Positions 1 through 11,131 of a stretch of DNA of 64,000 bases are shown here, piece by piece (within the stretch, counting starts at the first letter, position 1; each line of letters opens with the position of its first letter). The stretch spans positions 61,729,676 through 61,793,675 of the forward strand of contig CM051460.1 in assembly GCA_028095005.1 (NCBI GenBank), in the 5' to 3' direction. The notes beneath the pieces are model-generated. The model searched no databases and was not told where the DNA came from. It worked only from the letters and a program-made list of their open reading frames with translations. Source of the stretch: Rhynchospora pubera (taxonomy: Eukaryota; Streptophyta; Magnoliopsida; Poales; Cyperaceae). The translations under genes and the position numbers were made by a program.

Positions 1-526
1 GTTTGATAGTGCCAAGTTTAACTTGATTTTTGGGTCAACGAGCTAACTTACATGTCTTGCATCGCCAAACAACTTTGGGGTCAACAGGATTAGCACTACC
101 TTCCTAACTTGGCCATATATATAAGTTTTTCTCAAACACCAATTTTTTTTTTATATCGTATATGAAGAGAAAAACCTTGAGAAGAAACTTTTAAAATTTA
201 AAATTTAATATTTCAAAATTTCAAATTTCAAATTTCAAGATTTCAAAATTTCAAATTTCAAAATTTCAAATTTCAAATTTTAAATTTCAAAATTTTAAAT
301 TTCAAATTTCAAAATTTCAAATTTTAATTTTTCAAAGTTTCAAATTTTGAAAATATCAAGATTTTTTTTTTAATTCTATAATGTCTAGATTAAAATGAAT
401 GTTATAATTGAATGCATTTACTTTGATCACTAACTTTTAACCTATCATGCCAAACAACAATTACTAACTTTAAGTTAGTACTAATTTTTATTATTAACTT
501 TAACCTCAAACACTAATCCCAAAATG
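1..526. repeat. AT-rich low-complexity intergenic DNA with (TTTCAAAT)n-like tract
   Basis: No gene is visible. From about 185 to 360 the sequence is a degenerate run of short units of the type AAATTTCAAA/TTTCAAATT, a low-complexity tract that probably grew by slippage. Flanking bases are AT-rich without recognisable protein similarity. Confidence 0.7.
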
Positions 527-611
527 CTAACTTTTAACCCTTGATCCCATTAAACTTTGATGTTGCCAAACTACCCCTAAATTACCATAAAAGTTTACCA
601 AAAAGTAATCA

Positions 612-1360
612 TCACATATCTCGTCATAGTTCCATAGCAATGCCTCTGGTGCAGCAGCTCTGGGATCCAGCGGCAGGTGCGAACACACAACAACATTTTG
701 ATTCCTCTGATCACAATCCTGCAAAGTCCCCTCCAGCCAGCTAAGCTGTTCCTTCGCGACAGCTCCATTAAACAACACAAACCTCCTCTCGACACCAATC
801 AAGCCGTTGGGGCTGTTCTTGTCGGAGTTTGGGTTTTTCTCCCTCAAAAACTGATTTGCTTCCAGTGCGACCTTGTGGTCCCCTGGCCAACCTAATGCAC
901 TGAAGTCGTAGGCATCCAAGACAATGAAGTGGTACTCAGGACATGGCGAGAATTCGTCATACACATGCAGGTTCTCTGAAGGGATTTTCAAAAGGGGGAT
1001 CAATTTGGTCCGGGGAAGGTTGTAGAGACAGTGGTTGCCTATCATGTGAAACTGGGCCATCAAATTTGTCAAATTCGTTCAGAACTTTTTGAACGGCTGT
1101 GATTGAGTCAGGTTTCTGGCAGAAGCCATCAACAATGTCCCCAAAATTGATAGAGAATTTAATGTTCTTGCGATGGTTCCAATAAGTGACGGCTCGTTGG
1201 AGAACCTGGATGCTGTGGCGGTAGTATCTAGGTACACCAAGGAAGAGCGGTCGTCGGGTATGTCTGCATACTGTACGTCGGCAATGACAACGAAAGAGAA
1301 TAGAAGTGTCCGAGTCCGTGTGGTAGAATGAGATGTAGACGATCCATTGGGCAATGCCAT
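612..1360 (-). pseudogene. ADP-ribose/CDP-alcohol diphosphatase-like metallophosphoesterase, frameshifted and 3'-truncated
   Basis: Three minus-strand frames together read like the plant Mn-dependent ADP-ribose/CDP-alcohol diphosphatase family, a calcineurin-like metallophosphoesterase. The start MALPNG (ATG at 1360) leads to VVIADVQYADIP, the first metal motif. Frame 2 then carries FLGVPRYYRHS, NFGDIVDG (GDxxD motif) and KFDGPV. Frame 3 carries MIGNHC (GNH motif), FSPCPEYHFIVLDAYD, GVERRFVLFNGA and CSHLPLDP. The frame changes at about 1239 (one base missing) and about 1050 (net two bases missing or one extra). Similarity stops at LLWNYDEI near 612. The family normally continues about 100 residues further, through a GHxH metal motif that is absent here. 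The motifs are seen in the sequence and the family is recalled. Two shifts plus loss of the last metal site make a non-functional copy the best reading; sequencing error could explain single-base shifts but not the missing end. Confidence 0.8.
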
Positions 1361-1370
1361 TTTGGATCAA

Positions 1371-1860
1371 TTAATTTTCTTTGTTGGTACTCAGAAATAG
1401 CGGAAAGAGTGAAGCTTTGATCTGGTAAATTGTTGAAAGAGAGTGAGATTAAGATTAACAGAATATGAGCAAAATAGAGAGGAGGAAAACTATGGTATCG
1501 ATCATGGTGTAATGTAAATATGTAATGTAATAGTAGTGCCCAAATTTGTAAAAGTAAAAGAAAATAGAAGGAAGAGATGAGAATAGACGTACCAAGCAAT
1601 AAGAAATAAGAGAAGAGGAGGAGGTTCAATCAATAAGGAATGGAAGCGGAATGGAATGGATTGCGTCGTGACGAAAGAGGCGGAGCGAAATCGTAGGAGG
1701 GAAGAGAGAGACGGAGACGGGTCGCGGGGTCGGGCGGACGGTGGAGCAAACGATTACGAAACAGGAGGGAGGATGGATGGATATTCAGCGGGATCTCTCA
1801 AATTCTCTCTCTAATTGGAAATATGTACAATTCGTTTATTGTGAAACTAAATCAGAAGAG
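1371..1860. other. Region upstream of the broken phosphatase gene, no gene seen
   Basis: Purine-rich sequence with short GA runs (about 1665-1750) lies where the 5' UTR and promoter of the minus-strand phosphatase copy would be. Only short uninformative ORFs are present. Confidence 0.5.
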
Positions 1861-2252
1861 AAACGCTAGAGTCCAATATATTGGACGGATGAATTTCGTC
1901 CAATACGATCGATTTTATGTTTTTAAATTTCAAATGATCGATCCGAACCGTTCAATATATTTTTCATATTGAAAATTTATAAGAAATCAATTTTTTTACA
2001 TTTTTTCTAAATTTTTTTTTATTTTAAAAAATCTTTGTTATTGGACGACCCATAATATTCATATCATGAATTTTAAAAAATATAAAGAAAATAGTAAAAA
2101 TTCCGAAAAGAATGTAAAAATTGATTTTTTGTAAGTTTTCAATATGGAGAATATATTGAACGGTTTGGATCGATCATTTAAAATTTAAAAACGTAAAAAC
2201 GATCATATTAGACGGATCCATCTGTCATATATATTGGACATTAACATTTCCA
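1861..2252. mobile_element. Long-hairpin MITE (family H, copy 1)
   Basis: The two halves are reverse complements over about 150 bp each. The left arm contains GATCGATCCGAACCGTTCAA and the right arm contains TTGAACGGTTTGGATCGATC; the outer arms carry GTCCAATATATTGGAC and its partner. A short AT-rich loop separates the arms near 2040-2070. The inner arm matches the hairpin elements at 22226, 22645, 33826 and 59919. No coding capacity is seen. The exact ends are uncertain because no clean target-site duplication is visible. Confidence 0.75.
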
Positions 2253-2291
2253 ATAATGATCATTCTAAAGATAGTTTTTCCAACTCTTAAT

Positions 2292-2477
2292 GGGGAATTG
2301 CTTCATACACCCCTCAAACTTTGAGATTCACTCCTACTTGGACAAAAATACCCTCCTCACTCCTTCAATTTACATTCTTCAATTCATCTCAGTTTGAAAA
2401 TATTTAAAAATAATAAAGATATTTTCGTTCAAGAGGAGTGGATCTCTAAATTTGGGAAGTGAATGAAGCAATTCCCC
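2292..2477. mobile_element. 186-bp MITE with 7-bp target-site duplication
   Basis: The terminal inverted repeats begin GGGGAATTGCTTCAT and continue with imperfect pairing for about 60 bp on each side. The flanks carry a perfect direct repeat TCTTAAT (2285-2291 and 2478-2484). It sits about 240 bp upstream of the ATG of the coiled-coil gene, so it may lie within that promoter. It is non-autonomous and the superfamily is unclear. Confidence 0.75.
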
Positions 2478-2715
2478 TCTTAATGCTCTGTTCTGTTCCC
2501 AGGGTCCCACTCTTACTTAACTAAGCAAGCAAGCTGAGACCCGCACCCGATTCGAGTCGACTCACTCGCCGACTCCTTCCTGTGTTCTCTTCCTTCTTTT
2601 TATTATTTTGATTTTGATTTCAGAAAAAATAAAGAAAAACGTAACAAACAGTCAGACATCGACGAGCCACCGGGCGACCAAGCGACCCATCAATTCCATC
2701 ATCCCTCAATTCTTC

Positions 2716-5700
2716 ATGGCCGACGACGTCTCCTCCACCGTCCTCAGCGATGTCGACGACGATGATGCCGCCTCCGTCGCTGCCGACTCTTCCCCTTCCA
2801 TCTCTAACCACTCCGACCAACAAAACCTCCTCCTCCTCGCTCAGCTCGAAGATGCGCGCCGCGCTCGCGATGCCTCCGACAAGGCCCTCAAAGACTCCGA
2901 GTCGCGTCTCACCCGCCTCAAGGCCTTCGCCCAGGATGTCATCAAGAAGCGCGACGACGCCCTCCGCTCCCAGTCCGACGCTGCTTCTCAGAGGGACGAC
3001 CTCTCCCGTCAGCTCCACTCTCTCCACTCCGAGATCGCCACTCTCACTCAGATGCTCACATCCGGCATGGAAAAGATCTCCGGTAAGATCTCCGCTTACA
3101 CAACCTTCCCTGATGGATTGCCTACCACTCACAAGTACACCGGCCTCCCTGCCCTCGCCTACGGAGTTATCAAACGCTCCAATGACATTGTCGAGGAGCT
3201 TCTTCGCCAGGTCGACTTGGCATCCAAATCCAGGGATCAGGCCACAGAGACCATGGAGCACCGCAACTATGAGATTGCCATCGAGGTCTCTCAGCTCGAG
3301 GCTAAGATCTCTGCTCTGCGCGAAGACCTATCTCACAAGGAATCTGATATTGAGAAGCTCACTGGATCGGTTGCTCAAATGGAGGCAGAACTTTCTGATT
3401 TGAGACGGTTCAGAGATGAAGCTGATGACAAGGCAAGGGCTTTGGAGGCCAAATTGGATTCACAAAGGCCCCTTTTTCTTGAACAGCTCAATTTTCTCTC
3501 AAAATTGCACGAGCAAATTCACGACATTGATAAAGTAGTTTCTTTAGATGGAAAATCAGATGACGCTGAGCCCACTAGTTCAGTCTTCATGTCAAATGAA
3601 GTTGATTCTGATGAGAATTTGAAGGTTTTGCTGGATGGACTAAAGTCAGTAGTTGAGTTAGCTGGTGTTGCTAAGGAGAAAGTAAGACGCAAAATGGACA
3701 AGACAAATGGAGAGGTGAAATCTCTCCACGAAAAGGTTGATGCGCTGATTGAAGAGAAAAAACATATAGGTACACTTTTAAGGAGTGTGCTCTCGTCCAA
3801 TAAAAGTGAGGTGTTGCAAGTGGCTGAGGAAGGCCTGAGAGAGGCTGGGATTGACTTGAAGTTGGATGGGAAAGACAGGTCAAGTTTAGGAGAAGCACAT
3901 GATGATGAAGTTTATACATTGGTAAGTTGTAGTATTGTTATCTGATGTTAGTTTTTAAATTTCAACTGCGTAGTAATTTTAATGAGGAGTTTGTGAATAG
4001 GTTTTTCATATGTAGTAAAATTTTGACGATGAATTAACTAATTAAATTAACTTGATATGCTGCAACCACGTACTACGAGAAACTTTGAACTTCCAGAAAA
4101 GAATCATGAACAGTAGGAATATAGTTGATAATTACTGATTGACATGTTGAGATTAGATTTTCTCTGAGATTAGATTATCACTGCAAGTTTACTTCATTAG
4201 TAGATGAATTGAATCATGAATTGTACAATTTCACCATACTATTATTTATCAGTCACTTTGATAAACCCTTTCACAGGCTGGTGCACTAGGAAACACAGTC
4301 AAGGAGTCTCAAATTAAGATTATAGAGCTACAACATTTGGTTGAAGCCTTAAGGTACATTGATAGATTTAATCACAAATTTTTGATTTGCTATAGGCGTT
4401 ATGAAAGATAAATTATATTTTGAGCATATACACCATTGGATACTCGTCCAAATTCCAATTAGTTCTTTCATAAATTACGTTGTGAAAACTCTATGCTCAA
4501 GTCTTAGCCAATCATCATTGTAATGTTATCTTTTCTTTCATTTATTTAATTTGGTTTGAAGTTTGTCAGGGACAAACATTACCCACATAGACTTGTCGTC
4601 ACTTCATTTGGGTAGGCAGAAATGCATTAATGTCTCTCTTCTGCCCCATTTTAATGAATTAATGTAATTTTTTATCATGCTAGTGGAATGCTAAAGTGTT
4701 TAACCCTGGTTCATACTAAGACTTGAAACCTATTTCTTTTTTCTAGGTCCCAACCTTATGTGTAAGTTATTGAAACCTTAATTAAACATGAGAAAGAGTA
4801 GAATCACACTGACATGTTTTTTCTGTGCATTGGTATAATTTCACTAAAGGGCAGAGTCTAGTCTTCTTAAAGCCCGTCTTGATGCACAAACAAAGGAAAT
4901 CAACCAGCAAAAGCTACAAATAAAGGATCTAGAGGTGAAAGAGTGCACTGCTAATGAAAGTGTAATATTCTTTCACCATTGTTAGCCTATTTTTATTTGC
5001 TGTTTTGCAGATCACGTACTCTTTTTCTCCAACCAATAGAAAATTACTATTGAAAAGTTTAATATCAGAACCCAGAGCACTTCAATTGATTCTTTTATTC
5101 ATTTATTTATTTATTTATTTATTTCCAATAGAAAATTACTATTGAAAAGTTTAATACCAGAACCCAGAACACTTCAATTGATTTTTTTTTATTCATTTAT
5201 TTACTTATTATTATAAATATTTCTTTTTTTATTGCTGAGGTCAAGCTATATTTTTTTTATAATTAGGGCAGACTAAGCCTCTACTATGCAGTTAAACACA
5301 TGAAACAAGGGGTAAAATGGGAAACATTATAGCCACGGTCGTATTATGTTCTTACTTTCTTTCTCCTTTTGGATCTTTCACATAATAAGTATGTGGTTGC
5401 TTGCAGTAGTCCTGTAATTATAAATTTTGGCTTGATACTCTTTGGTAAAATTGAAGTTTTAACTAATACTGTTTGCCGAAATTGTAAAGGTTGAAGGTCT
5501 CATGATGGATATAACAGCAGCTGAAGAGGAGATTTTGAGATGGAAAGCTGCAGCTGAGGAAGAAGCTGCTGCTGGAGGAGCTGTTGAGAAGGAATTTCAG
5601 AGTCAGGTACAGGAAACCTAGTATATGTTTCCCATCATACATAAGGAACATTGTATCAGCATTTTTGTATTGAATGAATATCCTGCAGAATTTACCAATA

Positions 5701-6519
5701 GCTTCTGACATTACTCTATTTGCAATTGCCAATTGTTATCGCCGTTTTGTTTTTCATATCACATAGAGCTGTTAAAACCTTTCAACGACTAATGCTATCC
5801 TAATTTGTTTGTATGTATTCTTGTGAAGTTCATAACCATCATCTACTCGCTGTATGGATTTACTTGTATTGGTGCTTATTAGGAAAGGATATGCCACTAT
5901 AGTTGGAAGCAAAGCTTATCCTTGACAGCCTGTTACATTAACATTGTATTTTGTATGCCAATAGCAATTATTAATTTTGGGTTATATATACTGAAATGAC
6001 AATTGTGCTCTCTCTTCAGTCAATAGATATCAACTTCGTTGGAAGAAAAAAAGGATATTAATAAAAGTAAATTATTATGGATGTCATTTGCAAAAGTCCC
6101 AAATTTACTGATATTTCGCAGGCACGCTTGTTAGTGTGTGCTAAGAAATTGTTGCCTTGTTGCAGATACTGGCTCTCCAGAAGGAACTCGAAGACAGAAA
6201 GCAAGCAATGCTGGAGCTAGAGAACAAGCTCAAATTCAAAGAAGAAACAGCAGCTGCTGCCATGGCTGCGCGAGAGGCGGCTGAGAAATCACTGAAGCTG
6301 GCTGACATCAGGTCAACACGTCTTCGGCAGAGACTCGAGGAGCTTTCTCGCCAGGTCGAGCAATCTGATGGCCAGGGCAGCTCGTTGGCTGGTCCAAGTG
6401 GTGTTAGGTATGCATGCTGGCCCTGGCAGTGGCTGGGTTTGAATTTTGTCCGATACAGCGGTCAGGCTGAGGCACTAGAGAGTTCAAATGAGATGGAACT
6501 CTCTGAACCCCTTATCTAG
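2716..6519 (+). CDS. Large coiled-coil protein (paramyosin-like, plant family), five exons
   Basis: Coding exons inferred from GT-AG sites and frame: 2716-3921, 4277-4353, 4850-4961, 5490-5606 and 6166-6519, giving 621 aa. I chose the ATG at 2716 (MADDVSSTV) because the longer open frame upstream runs into 5' leader sequence. Residues 8-30 are acidic and Ser-rich. Heptad-rich Leu/Glu/Lys/Arg segments cover most of residues 36-110, 185-290 and 335-570. The C-terminus has a Trp-rich patch, WPWQWLGL (about residues 589-596), and ends in EMELSEPLI. No signal peptide or catalytic motif is seen. It resembles plant proteins loosely annotated as paramyosin-like, from memory; the molecular role is not known to me, though a scaffold or cytoskeletal role would fit. 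All introns keep frame and no breaks are visible. Confidence 0.85.
5028..5210. repeat. Tandem duplication inside intron 3 of the coiled-coil gene
   Basis: A block starting CCAATAGAAAATTACTATTG at about 5033 recurs at about 5125, followed in both by an ATTTATTT-type run. The copies differ at only a few bases, so the duplication is recent and intronic. Confidence 0.8.
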
Positions 6520-8400
6520 GTTTCTGTGTAAAGCACAATTGTGTTGTACTACTTGTAAGATGCAAAAGGTAATTCTTCTGGCTTTTGGGAATAATAGGTT
6601 GTTTGGTTGATGATTTTTTTTTTTTAGTTTATGGTAAAATATATAATTTAGTTTTATTTCAGATGGTGTTGTTCTAGGTCGTACACTCTAGTTTTGTACG
6701 GTAATTGTTAATTTTTTATTCATATTTTTAAATTAATAATAGAGCAAAGTTATATATACTCGTGGAGTTAAAACAATTTCTAACGGGGGCTTCTTTGCCA
6801 ATTCAGCAGGGATTACACTTTTGTATTATACAGTTCAATTGAATTTTATTGTACATAATTCTGGTTTCATATCTTGTGTTGAAATCAAATGACGGTTTCG
6901 TCTCAATGATTTTCTGGTATTGTAATGATTTGGCTTTTTGTTTTAATGTATGTGTTCATTCGTATATCTGCATGCTGAAACTTCTATTTGGAAAATGGCC
7001 TACTCATCTGTCCTTGAGCTCCCCAACCACATAGTATTTAAATTAGAAGAATTCGAATAACAGACAACTTTGCCTATTTATCAAACAGGATGCATAGTAA
7101 CAAAACAAATTTACAAAACGCATTATACCAGAAATACTGGATCATATGATGATCATACAAGAGGGAAAGGAAAATGGTTAACAAGAGTGAAGGTAGGCGG
7201 TTGCTGTCTCTGTGCACAAGTAATCTCTAACAAGGCTTTCTTAAGAGGTGCAATTAGATCCACCACCCGCCACTGCATGACTGGCCACCGTACCAGCCGA
7301 CGTAGTGTCAGCCTCTGGTGCCTACTCCCAAGTCGTATCAACTTAACTCTTTTCCTCTGAAGTTTTCGACGTACCTGCCACTTCATCCGCCGGTCTTTCC
7401 CGCTGCACCAACGTACCAGTGTCATGGACCTGACCTCTGGTGGGGAAGTGCATGAGCCTATCTCTGACATTATTTGAAGCTTAGGAGTTGTTTTTGTGTT
7501 GGAGCTGAAGTTGGGCATGTGTGGCTTTCTTATAGTGGGGTGTCGCAAAGTCTTTGAGGTATGTAATGATTATGGTCATGATAGCTTTGATATAACAAGG
7601 ATTATAAAAATACGCTAGTGATGTGGAAGGGGCCAAGGATAATTAATTTGTTAATACCTAGTTGGTCTTCAATGGGAATTTTTATTTAGCTTTGGAAGAT
7701 AAAGGACTTTAGTAGATGGAAGAGAGTTGGTGGTTTGTGGGCATTGGAATTTGCCAATTTGGGATCCAAATACGAGTTGAGTTTTGCGCCAATAGAAGTC
7801 CTTGAGCAAGACGTTATATAACTGTTGACACATATCCATAAATTACGTAACTAGCTGTTTGTTCGTCAATGGGGAAAAAGTCATAAGAGAACCGCATTCT
7901 ATTTTGTCTTATAGCCTGCATGCTTTATTACATCCATTGAAACATTGAGCAAATAGAACTTATTTGTTATGAAACTTCCATGAAATTCACATGGCAGTTG
8001 TCTTGATAATAATTTAAAAAGTGTTTTTTGCTTTTCCCAAAAAAAGGTGAAAAAGATTCAGTAAAGAACTACCAAGTCGATCAAAATCTCGTACAACGAA
8101 ATTTTTTTTAAATTTTATCCTCACTAGCATTATATTGATTTAATATTGTATGATGATTGTAATGGAAGCATCCTCTTGCTTCGTGTAGCGACCGTTTTGA
8201 AACCTCTAGGCTGGTGCGATCATTCAGTATCACACCTTAACAGCAATGTTAATATATTTATCTAAGAATTATGAGATAGTACGATGGCAAGATAATTAAA
8301 ATATAAAATAACAACAAGAGGATTCCACGAAGTACCGAGAATACCGAGAAAAGCAAAAGAAGAAAAAGAGAGTTAGCTGGGCTTGGTTTATCTTGTGGCC
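6520..8400. other. 3' flank and intergenic region, no supported gene
   Basis: After the stop codon of the coiled-coil gene come an AT-rich 3' UTR/terminator region and about 1.8 kb of unremarkable sequence. A 131-codon minus-strand ORF (7153-7548) is present but has no recognisable motif, so I do not call it a gene. Confidence 0.5.
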
Positions 8401-10380
8401 TACTCTTTTGGTCCGAAATTTTGGATAATAATATTAAAATAATATAATCCAATAAAATTAATATCAATATAATCAGTTTAATATAAATAGTATCGTAAGA
8501 TCGGAATCCTGGATTCCGAACGTTATATCGGATTCTCGGATTCCGATCTAACATTAGATCGGATTCTGGGATTCCGATCTAACGTTAGATCGGATTCTGG
8601 GATTCCGAACAGTGCTGTAACTGCTCAATTTTGTCGTTTTTCATGGTTTTATTGTACTTCTATTATAAAAATTAATTAAATATATAAAATTTTAATATTA
8701 AAATAATATATTATGAAATTTTAGTAATATATTTTGAAGATAAAATAATAAATTAATATATTTTATTTTACTTCTATTTATAAACATTAATTAAATATAT
8801 AAAATTTTAATATTAAATTAATATATTATAAAATTAATATATTATAAAATTAATATATTAAAAATTAATTAAATAAAATTATTTAATAATTTGACTTAAT
8901 TTAATGTAATAAAATCTTATTTAGTTGTTTGAAGTAATTAATTTAATTTAATTTCATTTAGTTAATTTAATTTGATTGAGCTATTATTTTTTTAACTACT
9001 TTAATTTAATTTACAAAACAATATAAATTATTAATTTAATTTTACAATTTTAATTAAAATATAATTATTAATTTACTTAAATTGAAAACAGTAAAAAGAA
9101 AAAGAAAAAGTATTGATTTAATGTAAGTAATTATATTTGAAAAAAATAATTTATTTTAGGTAATGAATTATTTTAATTAATGAATATGATAATTAATGAA
9201 TATGATAATTTATTAATAAATCAATTTTAATTACAAAAAATATAATATATATATATTTAAATTTAAATTTATTAATTAATATAATTAAAATATTTATAAT
9301 AAATATTATTAAATTAATAAAATAAATAACAGTAAAAAGGGAAAAAGACCAAAAACTGATTTGATTGGGCGGTGGATTCCTGACATGCTTAGATCGGAAT
9401 CCGATCAAAGCTTAGATAGGATTCCTGGATTCCGACCTAAGCTTAGATCGGAATCTGAGAATTCGATCTAAGCTTAGATCGGAATCCAAGATTCCGATCT
9501 AAGCAATAAGTTGAGCACACTGCGGCAAAATATTTGATTTGATCGGGAATTGACGTGAACTTTTAAATCTGTTTGCTAATATCGGAATCTCAAATTCCGA
9601 TCTTATCACTATAAATAGTTGGTCGTTATCACAATCTTAATATCATCTATCTTTTCCAATTAATTCTTAGTCATATAGAAATGTATTCAATTAGTGTTTT
9701 TGTCAATCAATCTCCCTTTAATTCAGAGCGTATTTCCTATTTTTCTAGCGCCAAACTTTTCGAATCCGGAGCTGTTTTTTCAGTTCTAATTTTTCTCATA
9801 TTTAATTATCAAAATCTTAATTATTAAAAGCAAAAAAAAAATAATAAATTAGTTACACATAAATTTTCATATGAATTTTTCTTATTTTTCCCGTATTTTT
9901 AAAATAATTTTACAATTTATTATCTATTTTTCTAATTAATTAAGTAGTTAATAAACAAATAAAAAGACAACAAAAAAAATCTAATATAATTAATAAATTA
10001 CATATAATTTTAAATTTTATTTTTCTTCATTTTTTCCGATTTTTTAAATATTTTTGGAATATTTTCTTTATTTTTTTATTTAATTAACTAAATTAAAAAC
10101 TAATAAACTAAATAAATAAATAATAAAATAAAATAAAAAAAAATTAAACTTACTGTGCTCGCGCGCGGAAAGGAGGTCCGGAGCAGAGTTATATCGTAAA
10201 CGTTAGATTGGAATCCCAGAATCCGATCTAACGTTAGATCGTATTCCGAGAATCCGATCTAACGTTCGGAATCCAGGATTCCGATCTTACGATACTATTT
10301 ATATTAAACTGATTAAATTGATATTAATTTTATTGGATTATATTATTTTAATATTATTTTACAAAATTTCGGTCTTTTGG
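8401..10380. mobile_element. Non-autonomous TIR transposon with 31-bp palindromic repeat clusters
   Basis: About 200 bp at 8401-8610 is the reverse complement of about 10190-10380, including TTTTGGTCCGAAATTTTG against CAAAATTTCGGTCTTTTGG and a shared TTTAATATAAATAGTATCG. Inside the TIRs, and again at 9385-9510, lie tandem units of about 31 bp, each itself a palindrome of the form AGATCGGAATCCnnGATTCCGATCT followed by TAACGTT or TAAGCTT. A single further unit sits at about 9578-9607. The interior is extremely AT-rich. No transposase is seen, so it is non-autonomous if mobile. The superfamily and target-site duplication are unresolved. Confidence 0.75.
9608..9830 (+). other. TATA-like sequence followed by a 48-codon ORF inside the TIR element
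   Basis: TATAAATAG at about 9612 follows a palindromic repeat unit. About 70 bp downstream an ATG (about 9680) opens a 48-codon frame starting MYSISVFVNQSPF. The amino acids match nothing I know. It could be a chance ORF; it is recorded because it is the least AT-rich part of the element interior and has a promoter-like arrangement. Confidence 0.2.
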
Positions 10381-11131
10381 TATTCTTTCCATGAAAGCTA
10401 CATGATCGTACGGCTTTCGAAAGGTAGATTCCAACAGCCGACTGAGCCCTACTCTTTAATTTTTTTTTTAATGCTGTGGCCCATAAAGAAATTATCTCCA
10501 AAAAAAAAAAATTATAGTCATTACGACCAAATTACACAAATACAAACTCTTTGTAAAACTTTCCCAAGACAAAAAGACAAATTTGTGAACGTAAACATAC
10601 AAATTATATGAGTTTGCAAAGTTATACAATCATATCTTCTGACATATTATCAATTGCATTTCAGTTTCATAATTTTGTCACGTTTACGAAATAATTAATT
10701 GTTACAAAAATGCAAGTTGCAACTTTACATGCAAGGACGCAAAACTCATATAGGCGCACTTTTGCACCATCAATCCAAGTAAAATTACCACATCGAACCT
10801 AAAAGAAAAATGTTCATCTCCAACTACTGTTCTCTGATTATCTATGTTGTAATTTCACCAGGAATGGGAGCCAACTCAAGTACTCGTGCAGAGAACAGTT
10901 AATATATATTTCAAGGGCAGAATAACACAACTAAAATACTGTGGAAGTTTTCAAACATTCATGCCCAAAAAAAAAAAAAAAACTTTATTCCACAAATCAA
11001 CTCTCCAGCCCAAACCATGCAGAGTACCCCCCATCATCCCATGAATCAACTCAATCTAAAACATTATTCAAGTACAGCTGACAATATAAAGGGGGAAAAG
11101 AGAGAATGAAAAACTACAGTCCCAACAAAAC
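10381..11131. other. Intergenic and 3' UTR of the minus-strand RGP-like gene
   Basis: AT-rich DNA without a gene. About 10900-11131 probably holds the 3' UTR of the RGP-like gene on the minus strand; an A-run at about 10969-10981 lies within it. Confidence 0.5.

Noticed and set aside
2620..3261. 213-codon minus-strand ORF over exon 1 of the coiled-coil gene
   Set aside because: Antisense shadow of a GC-rich coding exon; Gly/Glu/Val-rich with no motifs.
7153..7548. 131-codon minus-strand ORF starting MRHPTIRKPHMPNF
   Set aside because: Unusually basic, no domain or family motif recognised, no convincing leader or neighbouring exons; probably a chance frame. A transcript match would change this.
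8490..8610. 31-bp repeats that could be mistaken for a CRISPR array
   Set aside because: Units are directly abutting with no unique spacers, lie inside plant transposon TIRs, and no cas genes or prokaryotic context exist.
8498..9500. AGATCGGAA strings resembling a sequencing-adapter start
   Set aside because: They continue as TCC rather than adapter sequence, are embedded in diverged palindromes and match in inverted TIRs, so they are genomic.
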